Positions 45,793 through 54,372 of a stretch of 64,000 bases of DNA are shown piece after piece; the stretch's first letter is position 1, and each line of letters starts with the position of its first letter. The stretch comes from Cytobacillus depressus (GTDB lineage: Bacteria; Bacillota; Bacilli; Bacillales; Cytobacillaceae). The stretch spans positions 186,001-250,000 of the forward strand of contig NZ_WBOS01000003.1 in NCBI RefSeq assembly GCF_008923245.1. Reading direction: 5' to 3'. The position numbers and the translations under genes were made by a program. Below the pieces are notes generated by a model. That model was not told the DNA's origin. It ran no database searches and worked only from the letters and a program-made list of their open reading frames with translations.

Positions 45793-46317
45793 ATGAATTC
45801 AACATTGTCATCGACACAAACAGCTAGAACAAAAGCTTTAGTCATCAATGCACTATTCATCGCACTTACCCTTGTAGCTACAATGTTCATCAACATTAAG
45901 CTCCCGGTCATGGGTAACGGCGGCCTCATCCATCTTGGCAACGTGCCACTTTTTATAGCGGCCTTAGTTTACGGCAGAAAAGTTGGAGCCATTGCAGGCG
46001 CTTTCGGAATGGGTATGTTCGACCTTATCTCTGGTTGGGCAGCCTGGGCACCATTCACATTTGTTATTGTAGGTGCCATGGGCTATTTTGCTGGACTCCT
46101 GTCCGAAAAGCTACCTGGTAAAAGAATGCTTGTAAACACAATGGCAGTTGCTGTTGCACTGATTATAAAAGTCGTAGGCTACTATTTTGCTGAGGTTATC
46201 ATTTATGGTAACTGGATTCTGCCTTTCGGCTCCATTACGGGTAACATTTTGCAGGTTGCGATAGCTGGTTTCATTGTTATTCCACTAGCGGGGCGTTTAA
46301 AGAAAATTATAGGATAA
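45793..46317 (+). CDS. ECF transporter substrate-specific (S) component
   Basis: 174 residues, six helices. An N-terminal ALVINALFIALTLVATMFIN segment carries an AxxxA-type motif that contacts EcfT; it is followed by GGLIHLGNVPLFIAALVYGR and GAIAGAFGMGMFDLISGWA, typical of vitamin-type S-components. The shared EcfAAT module must be encoded elsewhere. The ligand (a vitamin or cofactor precursor) cannot be read from the sequence. AGAGGGAG precedes the ATG and an inverted repeat lies in the leader. Confidence 0.85.
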   Translation: MNSTLSSTQTARTKALVINALFIALTLVATMFINIKLPVMGNGGLIHLGNVPLFIAALVYGRKVGAIAGAFGMGMFDLISGWAAWAPFTFVIVGAMGYFAGLLSEKLPGKRMLVNTMAVAVALIIKVVGYYFAEVIIYGNWILPFGSITGNILQVAIAGFIVIPLAGRLKKIIG

Positions 46318-46404
46318 ATAGTAGGTTAGGTTTACAACACTCCTTGAAACTATGCGCCTAGATATGGTGTCTAAGTCCTACGTCCCAAAACAAATATATC
46401 GATG

Positions 46405-46455
46405 AGCCGAAAATATGCAAGCTTTTATTCACTGCTTGTATATTTTCGGCTTTTT
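46405..46455 (+). terminator. Strong terminator after the ECF S gene
   Basis: AGCCGAAAATATGCAAGC (46405-46422) pairs with GCTTGTATATTTTCGGCT (46434-46451), one mismatch, then TTTTT. Confidence 0.9.
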
Positions 46456-46552
46456 GTATTCAATAAACTTATTGTGATAATTTCAATAGTGCCGAATACA
46501 GTAAAGGCTTTGTTCCAACCATCTAAATTATAGAAAACTGGTGTATGTATTG

Positions 46553-46864
46553 TTCATGGAGCTCGTTTCTGAAGGTGATCAAGGAAAACGGTAACTATGA
46601 AGCGTTCATGGAGCTTGTTTCTGAAGGTGATTAAGGAAAACGGTAGCTATGAAGCGTTCATGGAGCTCGTTTCTGAAGGTGATCAAGGAAAACGGTAACT
46701 ATGAATCGTTCATGGAGCTCGTTTCTGAAGGTGATCAAGGAAAACGGTAACTATGAATCGTTCATGGAGCTCGTTTCTGGCGGAGATCCAGGAAAACGGT
46801 AGCTATGAAGCATTCATGGAGCTCGTTTCTGAAGGTGAGACTGTAAAACGCGTCCTATGAAACG
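46553..46864. repeat. 52-bp tandem array C (six units)
   Basis: Units start at 46553, 46605, 46657, 46709, 46761 and 46813, all exactly 52 bases. Each begins TTCATGGAGCTCGTTTCT and ends near ACGGTAACTATGAA. The two ends pair (TTCAT/ATGAA, CGTTT/AAACG), so every unit can fold as an imperfect hairpin. 52 is not a multiple of three, so it is not a coding repeat. It fills the spacer between two terminators. Confidence 0.95.
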
Positions 46865-46882
46865 TTGATGCATTTAATACTA

Positions 46883-46919
46883 AGAGGCCCATCCAGTCAA
46901 AAACACTGGATGGGCCTCT
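46883..46919 (-). terminator. Hairpin ending the minus-strand operon
   Basis: AGAGGCCCATCCAGT (46883-46897) and ACTGGATGGGCCTCT (46905-46919) form a perfect 15-bp stem with a 7-base loop. The T-tract on the minus strand is poor, but stem strength makes termination or 3' protection likely. Confidence 0.8.
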
Positions 46920-46957
46920 ATAAATTAGGCTAGCCACGATTCCCGCGACATGCCGCT

Positions 46958-47332
46958 CTACTCATTCTCCTTAAAAATCTCCCCAGCAATCCCCATTGCC
47001 TGAATGGCTTTTGGAAAACCGACATAACCGGTACAGTGGATGATGAGTTCGATAATTTGTTCTTTAGATAGTCCGACCTTCAGAGCTGCCTGAAGGTGAA
47101 CTTTCAGCTGATCGAAAGCTCCTTGGGTGATGAGCGTCGTCAGTGTGATTAGTTCCCGTTGTGTGAGGGAAAGAGTTTCTCTTGAGTAGAGATCGCCGAA
47201 GCCAAAGGAAACAGCCATATCCCAGAGGTCAGGAGAAACATTTTTTAGTCCTTTCATGCCACTACGCACTTCTTCAGGAAATAATTCTTCCATTACGCGC
47301 AGGCCGGCTTCGTGTCGCTTGTCATTTTCCAT
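46958..47332 (-). CDS. Carboxymuconolactone decarboxylase family protein (AhpD-like fold)
   Basis: 124 residues. The CMD fold is recognisable from SPDLWDMAVSFGFGDLYSRE, LSLTQRELITLTTLITQGAF and HLQAALKVGLSKEQIIELII, with a late single Cys (HCTGYVGFPKA) and no CxxC pair, so the AhpD peroxidase chemistry is not supported. The start at 47332 follows GGGGAGG by about eight bases; the longer frame would overlap the upstream gene. Only one base separates it from the TPP-enzyme stop, so it is in the same operon. A role in the same catabolic step is likely but unproven. Confidence 0.83.
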   Translation of the reverse strand: MENDKRHEAGLRVMEELFPEEVRSGMKGLKNVSPDLWDMAVSFGFGDLYSRETLSLTQRELITLTTLITQGAFDQLKVHLQAALKVGLSKEQIIELIIHCTGYVGFPKAIQAMGIAGEIFKENE

Positions 47333-47333
47333 A

Positions 47334-48968
47334 TTATTGCCTCCCCATTGTTGGTGGAATTTCATTTTCATCAACTAATACTTCAATCACGATCGGTTTG
47401 TTCGTTTCTTTCAACATATGTAAGGCTTCTTTTATTCGATCGGATAAATCGTAAGGGTCATGACATGTAAATGCTTGCAGTCCCATCGACTCTGCAAACA
47501 GGGCTACATCAAGCGGAGTCTCATAAATGCCGCCGATGGATGTGCCGATCATTTTCCGCATTCCTTTTTCCACCATGTCTAAACGTCCATTATTTAAAAC
47601 AATAAATAGGACAGGGGAGTCATAATTGTATGCGGTCGAAATCTCCGTTCCATGCATGAACATGCAGCCATCCCCAACTAAGCAGACGATCGTTTTTTCG
47701 GGAGCTCCTAGTTTCGCGCCTATGGCATAGCCGATTCCGTTCCCCATGGCACCGAAAATATCGTCGAAAAAGAAGGTTCCTGGCTTGTAAATATCAAAGT
47801 GCTTAATCCCGTAGAAGGAGTGGCTTCCATCATCGCCAAAAACAATGGCGTCATCTGGAAGTGCGTTACGCATCGCCCGTAATGCTTGGACTGCCGACAT
47901 TCTCTCACCCGGACTATTTCCCTCAAGCGGCAACATTTCCGGCGTTGACAAAAATGCTTCACTGCTCGTTTCCGGTATATCCTTCAGTATTGTTTTCAAA
48001 TTCGATTTGATATCGCCAAGCACTGGTGTCGTTGGTACTTCGATGGATTTCCCGATAAACGTAGAGTCATAATCAAAGTGGATGACGTGCTCTGGATACA
48101 TCGCTTCGGATAAGCCAGCTGTTGACATATCACTTAATTTAGACCCGATAACGATTAATAAATCTACTTTTTTATGGAAAAATTCAGTCGCTTCCGGGGT
48201 ACCGCCTAATCCAAATGCTCCTAATGAGAGCTTGTGGTTAGATGGAAATGTTCCTTTTCCTCCCGGTGTGGTGATGACCGGAATGTTCCAATACTCAGCG
48301 AGATGCTGTACTTCCTCGTAGGCTTTGCTGGAATGAACGCCTTTTCCTAAAAATAAAAGGGGGCGAACGGCCGAATTTAATTTTTCGATGACTTCCGCCG
48401 TTTTGGGGGAAATCATCTCATAGGTCGCTGGGAGATCCAGTTTGAATGGTTCGATCTCTTCTAATAAAATATCAAACGGGATGGCCAGATGCACAGGCCC
48501 TTTTACACCTGATAAAGCTTTCTCAAGTGCGTGCTGCAAGTACCCCTGCAGCATATCCCCGCGCTCAACCCGTGCACTGAACTTCGTGACGTGTTTGAAC
48601 ATATTCACGAGATCGGTGCCAAATGTGCTGGAGTCCTGGCCCATTGCCTTTCCCGTATCTCTCATCGAAGGGTGTCCGGTGATAATTAATAGCGGCAGAT
48701 GGGAGGCGAACGCCTGGCCAGCAGCTGTTAGTAAGTTCGTCCCACCAGGACCAGACGTACCAATTGCGACTCCAACTTTCTCATTCATTAAGGCATAGCC
48801 GGCAGCTTCAAACCCGGCAGCTGCTTCATGTTTACTTAAAACAAAATTAATATCCTGGTTTAAAAGTTCAAAAAGAATAGGGGATATCGCCTTTCCAGGA
48901 ATGCCAAATATATGCTGAAGTCCCCAATGTTTAAAATTTGCTGCTAATACAGAAGCGGTAGTATTCAT
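47334..48968 (-). CDS. Thiamine-pyrophosphate-dependent enzyme, acetolactate synthase-like
   Basis: 544 residues with the three TPP-enzyme domains. N-terminal catalytic Glu is in LSKHEAAAGFEAAGYA near 50, followed by GTSGPGGTNLLTA near 70. The central domain is near 190-330. The C-terminal TPP motif runs from VGDGCMFMHG to LNN near 427-455. It resembles acetolactate synthase, benzoylformate decarboxylase and oxalyl-CoA decarboxylase; without diagnostic residues the substrate stays open. It is 20 bases downstream of the GGDEF-EAL gene and 1 base from the CMD-like gene. Confidence 0.85.
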   Translation of the reverse strand: MNTTASVLAANFKHWGLQHIFGIPGKAISPILFELLNQDINFVLSKHEAAAGFEAAGYALMNEKVGVAIGTSGPGGTNLLTAAGQAFASHLPLLIITGHPSMRDTGKAMGQDSSTFGTDLVNMFKHVTKFSARVERGDMLQGYLQHALEKALSGVKGPVHLAIPFDILLEEIEPFKLDLPATYEMISPKTAEVIEKLNSAVRPLLFLGKGVHSSKAYEEVQHLAEYWNIPVITTPGGKGTFPSNHKLSLGAFGLGGTPEATEFFHKKVDLLIVIGSKLSDMSTAGLSEAMYPEHVIHFDYDSTFIGKSIEVPTTPVLGDIKSNLKTILKDIPETSSEAFLSTPEMLPLEGNSPGERMSAVQALRAMRNALPDDAIVFGDDGSHSFYGIKHFDIYKPGTFFFDDIFGAMGNGIGYAIGAKLGAPEKTIVCLVGDGCMFMHGTEISTAYNYDSPVLFIVLNNGRLDMVEKGMRKMIGTSIGGIYETPLDVALFAESMGLQAFTCHDPYDLSDRIKEALHMLKETNKPIVIEVLVDENEIPPTMGRQ

Positions 48969-48988
48969 TTTTAAAAACTCTCTCTCTA

Positions 48989-51217
48989 TTATTTTCGTTG
49001 TAATAAATACTTTTCTTCAATTTCGATAGCTGGCAGTGGTTTGCTGAACAAATAGCCCTGTATGAAATCGCACTTTTGTTTTATAAGAAAATCAAGCTGT
49101 TCCTTTGTTTCAACGCCTTCTGCAATGACTTGCATTTGAAGATTGTGTGCGAGTGTGATGATTGCTTTGATAATAAAGGTATTATTATGATCAATCATGA
49201 TTTCATCGACGAATGTTTTATCAATTTTGATGTAATCAATTGGAAAATTTTTGAGATAATTCAGCGAGCTATAACCAGTCCCGAAATCATCAATGCTGAT
49301 GCCAATCCCGATTGCTTTTAACTGTTTCAAAACCTTTAGTGAGTAGTCATACTCCATCGCCATATACTCAGTGATTTCCACGACGAGATATTGTGGATCA
49401 AGTGCAGTACGCTCTAACGAATCCTTCATAAAAGTAACGAGGTCTTTCGATAGAAATTGCTGTGTGGAAAGATTAACGGACACTTTAATCGGTTCCATGC
49501 CAGCATCCTGCCATTTTTTATTTTGGGAGCATGCCTCATTAATGACCCACTTGCCAATTTGGGTGATCAATCCGTTTTCTTCAGCCAATTTTATAAATTT
49601 CCCCGGAGGCAGCAGACCTAGCGTAGGATGCTGCCAGCGAATTAACGCTTCCAATCCAACGACTTCACCCGTTTGATGGTGAATCTGCGGCTGATAGTGA
49701 AGGACAAATTCATCATTCTCTAATGCTCTTCTTAAATCTGCTTCGAGCCTGTATTCATATGTCATTTCCTCTAATAATTCGGAAGTATAAATACTATAGC
49801 GGTTTTTACCTTGAGCTTTTGCCTGATACATTGCATTATCCGCATAAATCATGAGCTTCTCCATCGAAATGGGGTATTCGGGATAAATCGCCATTCCGAT
49901 ACTCGCGGTCGTATGCAATTCGTCACTGCCGACATAAAAAGATTCATGAAATAGATTTTGGACTTCTTCCGCTTTTTTCTTTACATATTCAGGATCATCA
50001 AAATCTTTAAGCAGGAAAATAAATTCATCGCCACCCATTCGGGCGAGTACATCGTTTTCCCCAAGGCAACTACATAAACGCTGGCTTACCTTTTTAAGGA
50101 GGATATCACCGTAAGAATGGCTAAAGTTATCATTAATAATTTTAAAACGGTCGAGATCAATGTATAGAAGGGCCAATGTCCTCTTATTGCCAGCTTTTAT
50201 TTCCTCAATGATCGCTTCAATTTCCTTTTGGATATATCGTCGATTTGGAAGATTGGTCAGGTCATCATGATAGGCTAAATAGTTATATTTTTCCTGAAGA
50301 AAGTGACGGTCTGAAATGTCCCTGAACTGGCCAAAGGCACCGATCATTTTCCCATCTTCATAGATTGGCTGCGCGTCGAACAGGCAGACGACAAGTTTGC
50401 CCTTGACGTCGATAAACTGTAATTCTTCATCCGTAAATATTTTTCTTTTTTCCAGTACTTCTTTAAAATATGTTCCTGTTATGTTGGATTCGCAAATATT
50501 TCTTCCAATCACAGACTTCCTGCTGTTATTCGAAATTTGTTGCGCAAAATCGTTAAACTCGGTAGTGATTCCGTTCTCATCTGTAATGACAATGCCATTT
50601 CTAGTTCTGCTTAACATAATCTGATTCATAATATTAAGCTGCTTATTCTGTTTCCTTAATAAGAGCTCCCTTTCAATCGAATCAACCGCCTGCGTTAGCA
50701 TCGTCAGGAAAAGTGGATTCTGACATTGAATAGGCATCATAATGGACACACTGCCAAGCAGGTTATTTTCATCTGTATAATGAAATCCCGTTCCATAACA
50801 GGCAATCTCATGAAGAAATGTATGATAATGCTGGTCGCCGATAATACTGATCGGGTGCTTTTGCTGCAGGGCAAGACTAATCACATTCGTCCCTGTATCT
50901 TCCAGGGTGAACAGGCTACCCGGTCTAATCCCAAATTGCTTGATCGTCTCTTTTATTGTTTCATCTCCTTCAATTTCAAGCAGATAACCGTTAGCATCCG
51001 AAACGACAACTAATATCGGCGTGCCTCTTAAGGAGTCTAATAGCTTATTAGAGAAAAACCTTACAACTGATAATATTTCACTATACGATTTTCTTTTTTC
51101 CGCAAGCCCCAGTTTACTTAGAAAGTGTTTCGGTCTGGATACCTCATTCGGGTTCATTCCGGCCTCTTTGCAAAATCTATTCGACTCTATAATATAAGAA
51201 GCGTCATTTCTCTTCAT
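48989..51217 (-). CDS. GAF-PAS-GGDEF-EAL protein: c-di-GMP turnover
   Basis: 742 residues. Residues 1 to about 185 resemble the sensor part of DhaR/AcoR-type regulators (GAF-like). Then come a PAS domain (about 200-300), GGDEF (MGGDEF at 395-399) and EAL (about 490-735). The GGDEF motif is intact, with no RxxD inhibitory site (GEND there). The EAL domain keeps EALIRW (523), VNLS, EITE, IDDFGTGYSS and EGVET, so it could be active as both cyclase and phosphodiesterase. No membrane helix, so a cytoplasmic sensor. The start at 51217 is set by GGAGG (51223-51227). It is first in an operon with the TPP enzyme. A c-di-GMP riboswitch lies 7 kb away. Confidence 0.92.
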   Translation of the reverse strand: MKRNDASYIIESNRFCKEAGMNPNEVSRPKHFLSKLGLAEKRKSYSEILSVVRFFSNKLLDSLRGTPILVVVSDANGYLLEIEGDETIKETIKQFGIRPGSLFTLEDTGTNVISLALQQKHPISIIGDQHYHTFLHEIACYGTGFHYTDENNLLGSVSIMMPIQCQNPLFLTMLTQAVDSIERELLLRKQNKQLNIMNQIMLSRTRNGIVITDENGITTEFNDFAQQISNNSRKSVIGRNICESNITGTYFKEVLEKRKIFTDEELQFIDVKGKLVVCLFDAQPIYEDGKMIGAFGQFRDISDRHFLQEKYNYLAYHDDLTNLPNRRYIQKEIEAIIEEIKAGNKRTLALLYIDLDRFKIINDNFSHSYGDILLKKVSQRLCSCLGENDVLARMGGDEFIFLLKDFDDPEYVKKKAEEVQNLFHESFYVGSDELHTTASIGMAIYPEYPISMEKLMIYADNAMYQAKAQGKNRYSIYTSELLEEMTYEYRLEADLRRALENDEFVLHYQPQIHHQTGEVVGLEALIRWQHPTLGLLPPGKFIKLAEENGLITQIGKWVINEACSQNKKWQDAGMEPIKVSVNLSTQQFLSKDLVTFMKDSLERTALDPQYLVVEITEYMAMEYDYSLKVLKQLKAIGIGISIDDFGTGYSSLNYLKNFPIDYIKIDKTFVDEIMIDHNNTFIIKAIITLAHNLQMQVIAEGVETKEQLDFLIKQKCDFIQGYLFSKPLPAIEIEEKYLLQRK

Positions 51218-51510
51218 ATTTTCCTCCAAAATCTGTGCATCTAATGATGTTCAACTATTTATATCGGTTGTTTGCAAAAATCCTTAAAGAAAAAACTAAC
51301 CGTCCTGCATGACCAATGGATTGATTAGTTACTTATTATTCTAATCTGCTCGGTCAGCCTATCTTATGCTATGCCTGAGAGTGACCGAGGTCTTCGCACT
51401 ATTCTTATTTAATAGATTAATTATAAAGTTTGTACTTTTGGAATTCAATTTGTTTTGGTGGATCGTGTCGAGGTGTGTCGCATCTTATTCAGTACATACT
51501 TAAATGAAAA

Positions 51511-51560
51511 AATAACACAGTCAACAGCACCGTGTTATTTTTCCTTTTGCACTATAAAGG
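51511..51560 (-). terminator. Terminator of the peroxiredoxin gene (copy A)
   Basis: AATAACACAG and CGTGTTATT pair around TCAACAGCAC, with T-runs on both strands. A near copy with its downstream flank (TATAAAGGTTT) recurs at 54373-54425. Confidence 0.85.
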
Positions 51561-51585
51561 TTTATTTCCACTAGTTTCTTCTATA

Positions 51586-52122
51586 TTATACTTCGATCGT
51601 TTTTTCTCCTAATGTCCAATCCATCGGACACATGCCGCCTGTTTGCAATGCTTGGAGGACGCGTACCGTTTCGGCTGCACTTCTTCCGACATTATGGTTG
51701 GTCATGGTTGCGTACTGTATGTATCCATTCGGGTCAATAATATACAGGGCACGATAGGCTGCACCTGACTGAGGATCCAGAACATCGTAAGCTTTTGAGA
51801 CTTCTTTCTGATAATCCGAAGCGAGCGTCAGCTCAATGTCCCCGATCGCAATTGGATGGTCGGCCTTCAGCCATGCACGATGCGTAAAAATACTATCCGT
51901 GCTGATGGCCAGCACCTCCGTATTTAATTCAGTAAATGTAGGAAGATAACCATTCATCACCTTAACTTCAGTCGGACACACAATAGAGAAATCAAAAGGA
52001 TAAAAGAAAAGAATGAGCCATTTACCTTTATACTGCTCAAGTGTCGTTGGGATAGGCAAGCTTGAAAACGCAGAAACCGTATCCATTTTAAAATCTGGCG
52101 CCTTCGTTCCGATATTTAACAT
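51586..52122 (-). CDS. Peroxiredoxin, typical 2-Cys (AhpC/Prx type)
   Basis: 178 residues, thioredoxin fold, reduces peroxides in the cytoplasm. Peroxidatic Cys49 lies in FYPFDFSIVCPTEV; the resolving Cys165 is in TGGMCPMDWT; a further Arg is in the RSAAETVRVLQAL block. The common form has LDFTFVCPTE, so this is a divergent member. No reductase gene (ahpF) is next to it. Promoter TTGTAA-17-TATAAT is on the minus strand, overlapped by an inverted repeat that may be a redox-regulator operator. Confidence 0.9.
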   Translation of the reverse strand: MLNIGTKAPDFKMDTVSAFSSLPIPTTLEQYKGKWLILFFYPFDFSIVCPTEVKVMNGYLPTFTELNTEVLAISTDSIFTHRAWLKADHPIAIGDIELTLASDYQKEVSKAYDVLDPQSGAAYRALYIIDPNGYIQYATMTNHNVGRSAAETVRVLQALQTGGMCPMDWTLGEKTIEV

Positions 52123-52164
52123 ATTTATGTAATCCCTTCTGTCTGTTATATTCGTACTATCAAG

Positions 52165-52202
52165 ATTATACTGAAGGGCTATGATACTTACAAAATATAA
52201 GT
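52165..52202 (-). promoter_or_regulatory. Peroxiredoxin promoter with overlapping inverted repeat
   Basis: On the minus strand: TTGTAA (52193-52188), 17 bases, TATAAT (52170-52165). The -35 is covered by ACTTAC-AAAAT-ATAAGT (52186-52202). An operator there would block polymerase; an HxlR-type redox repressor is a guess. Confidence 0.7.
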
Positions 52203-52268
52203 CTTATTACCTAATGAGTGAACGAATGAATGAAATGTTTTGCATTGGGGGAGAGAATCGGATTTTCT

Positions 52269-52542
52269 TTAATCAAACGTTTGATTGAAGTGTCTGAACT
52301 TGTTGTCCCGCATGGTTTAGAGGGGATTTAATCAAACGTTTGATTGATAGGCATGTTCGTATTTGATCGCCTTTGTTTGAGGGGTCTAATTTTCTTTAAT
52401 CAAACGTTTGGTTGAAGTGTCTGGACTCGTTATCCCGCATGGTTTAGAGGGGATTTAATCAAACGTTTGATTGATAGGTATGTTGGTATTTGATCGCCTT
52501 TGTTTGAGGAGTCAAATTTTCTTTAATCAAACGATTGATTGA
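52269..52542. repeat. 127-bp palindromic array (locus 2)
   Basis: Palindromes TTAATCAAACGTTTGATTGA start at 52269, 52328, 52396, 52455 and 52523 (the third and fifth with one or two changes). The 59/68 alternation gives period 127. One spacer half (GAAGTGTCTG, TGTCCCGC, GGTTTAGAGGGGATT) is shared with the array at 7772-8100; the other half differs. It lies between the peroxiredoxin gene and the TraB/GumN gene, divergent promoters on both sides. Confidence 0.95.
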
Positions 52543-52597
52543 TGCATCTCAAATAGCTCCCTCCAACTTTTAATAAAAAATACTTGTTGGTAAAGAT

Positions 52598-52626
52598 TTG
52601 ACAAATGAGATTTTGTGTTAAATAAT
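52598..52626 (+). promoter_or_regulatory. Sigma-A promoter of the TraB/GumN gene
   Basis: TTGACA (52598-52603), 17 bases, AATAAT (52621-52626). It lies about 135 bases before the start codon and just past the palindromic array. Confidence 0.75.
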
Positions 52627-52761
52627 AGTAAATTAGGTAGATGTTTCTCGTTACCAGAAGGGGATATTTTCCTAAAAACCTTATTAGTTAGTAGACTTCT
52701 AGATTATTCATCATTGCTACTCTAGCTATAAAACATTGAGATGGAGAGGAGCTTTGAAGGA

Positions 52762-54126
52762 ATGAAGAGAATGATAAGAGGGGCGTTTGCAGGATTTTTT
52801 ACCTTCGTTCTGATGTTAACATCGATCGTACCCGCCCTAGCTGCTGAACCGAAAACACCCGAAATTAGCCAATGGGCGGTAGGGGAATTATCCGAAGGTG
52901 AGAAGTATGGCATTTTCCCGATGGAATGGTACTACGATAGCTTTAAAGCTAAGATTACCAAGGAGCGTCTGAATGTCCTATTAGCGCAAACGAAGAAAAA
53001 AATTGCGGCACTAGGACTTAAAAAGAATGACGACTACACTTCTACAGCCGTTAACCTCAATATTTCACGAGGAAATGTGATTAATGAGCTTTATAAAATC
53101 GTAGCTCAATATGAGTTACCAGTAGGTGATTCTGCAGTTGCTTATATGCAGGATCGGAAAATTTTAAAAGGTTCTCAAAAAGGATTACAATTAGATAGCA
53201 ATGTTACTACTGAGGAAGCTGTTATTTTTGCAACACGACTTGTTAAGGATACATACTACCAAGCTCAAGCTGGTTCTAAAGGCATGGCCTGGAAGGTTGA
53301 AAATAACGGTAATAAAATTTATTTACTAGGTTCTATCCATGTAGGTACTCCGGAACTGTATCCTATTCATGAAAAATTAGTAACTTCTTTTAATGAAGCA
53401 GATGCTTTATTAGTTGAAGCCGACCTTTTTGATGCGGAAGGCCTTCAATATTTCACTGAAGCTTCAATGTTTCAAGATGGTTCAACAATAAAGGATGTTG
53501 TTAGTAAGGAAACCTATGAGAAGCTGCTTAAAGTTCTCGCAAAATATGAACAGCCTGAAGAAGCTTTTATTCATTTCAAGCCATGGAGCCTGGCAAGCTT
53601 TGTTTCCAGCCTATTATTAAGTGAATCTATCGGTTTGCCGCCTGAACAAATGGCAAATTCAGGAATAGATATGTACTTCCTTTTGAATGCCTATCTTTCT
53701 CAAAAACCTGTTATTGAGTTAGAGGGAATGAAGGCACAAACGGATATGTTCGAGGGACTTTCTCCTAAAGCTCAGGAACAATATTTAGTAGAAGCACTTG
53801 ATAGCATTCTAGACCCAGATGCAAAAAAGGTTGATGAAAGCAAGCTAGTAAAAGAATGGTTCGATCATTGGAACAAAGGTAATATTAAAGGCTTTACAGA
53901 AAGCTTTAATGCAGTAGAAGGTGAATCAAGTGAATTCAATGACATGTTATTCGGTGAAAGAGATAAAAACATGACTGAGAAAATCGCTCAGCTTCTAGAA
54001 TCAGAAGAAAAAGGCACATATTTCCTTGTCGTTGGAGCTGGTCACTTTGTAACTCCTAAAAGCATCCTTTTCCACTTAAAGGAAAAAGGGTATAAGGTGG
54101 AAGAATTTTGGGGGACAGAGGGTTAG
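52762..54126 (+). CDS. Exported TraB/GumN-family protein
   Basis: 454 residues with a signal peptide (hydrophobic core about 8-26, cleavage after PALAA). Residues about 30-170 are helical and contain VTTEEAVIFATRLV, reminiscent of an SLH-like segment. The TraB/GumN domain follows: IYLLGSIHVGTPELYP (near 192), EADALLVEADLF and the C-terminal VVGAGHFVTP. Conserved His and Glu suggest metal-dependent hydrolysis; the family's activity in bacteria is unsettled. The start at 52762 lies ten bases after GGAGAGGAG. A strong terminator follows at 54217. Confidence 0.83.
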   Translation: MKRMIRGAFAGFFTFVLMLTSIVPALAAEPKTPEISQWAVGELSEGEKYGIFPMEWYYDSFKAKITKERLNVLLAQTKKKIAALGLKKNDDYTSTAVNLNISRGNVINELYKIVAQYELPVGDSAVAYMQDRKILKGSQKGLQLDSNVTTEEAVIFATRLVKDTYYQAQAGSKGMAWKVENNGNKIYLLGSIHVGTPELYPIHEKLVTSFNEADALLVEADLFDAEGLQYFTEASMFQDGSTIKDVVSKETYEKLLKVLAKYEQPEEAFIHFKPWSLASFVSSLLLSESIGLPPEQMANSGIDMYFLLNAYLSQKPVIELEGMKAQTDMFEGLSPKAQEQYLVEALDSILDPDAKKVDESKLVKEWFDHWNKGNIKGFTESFNAVEGESSEFNDMLFGERDKNMTEKIAQLLESEEKGTYFLVVGAGHFVTPKSILFHLKEKGYKVEEFWGTEG

Positions 54127-54216
54127 ACTTGGAGGCTAGAGGCCCGCTGCGAAAAAGCGTTTTCTAGTGGGATGTTAATGAATTAAAAGCATAGTTTGTG
54201 AATATAGACAGTGATG

Positions 54217-54276
54217 ATCCCTTCTGTGTAGGCGGTATGTAAAAGACATACTGAAACACAGGAGGGATTTGTTTTG
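54217..54276 (+). terminator. Terminator after the TraB/GumN gene
   Basis: ATCCCTTCTGTGT (54217-54229) pairs with ACACAGGAGGGAT (54256-54268); an inner GTATGT/ACATAC hairpin lies within the loop; TTGTTTT follows. Confidence 0.88.
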
Positions 54277-54372
54277 GGGAAAATAGGAAAGAATTTATGC
54301 TGCTATTAAATTAGTGTATATGGGATTGCTTAGCACTTGGAGACAAGGATTTATCTTATAAAATATAAACAA

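Noticed and set aside
46553..46864. CRISPR array
   Set aside because: The whole 52-base unit repeats, including the middle; there are no unique spacers of constant length and no cas genes.
51349..51389. CTCGGTCA/TGACCGAG inverted repeat as a terminator
   Set aside because: The 25-base loop and absence of a T-run in either direction make this weak; it is not assigned.
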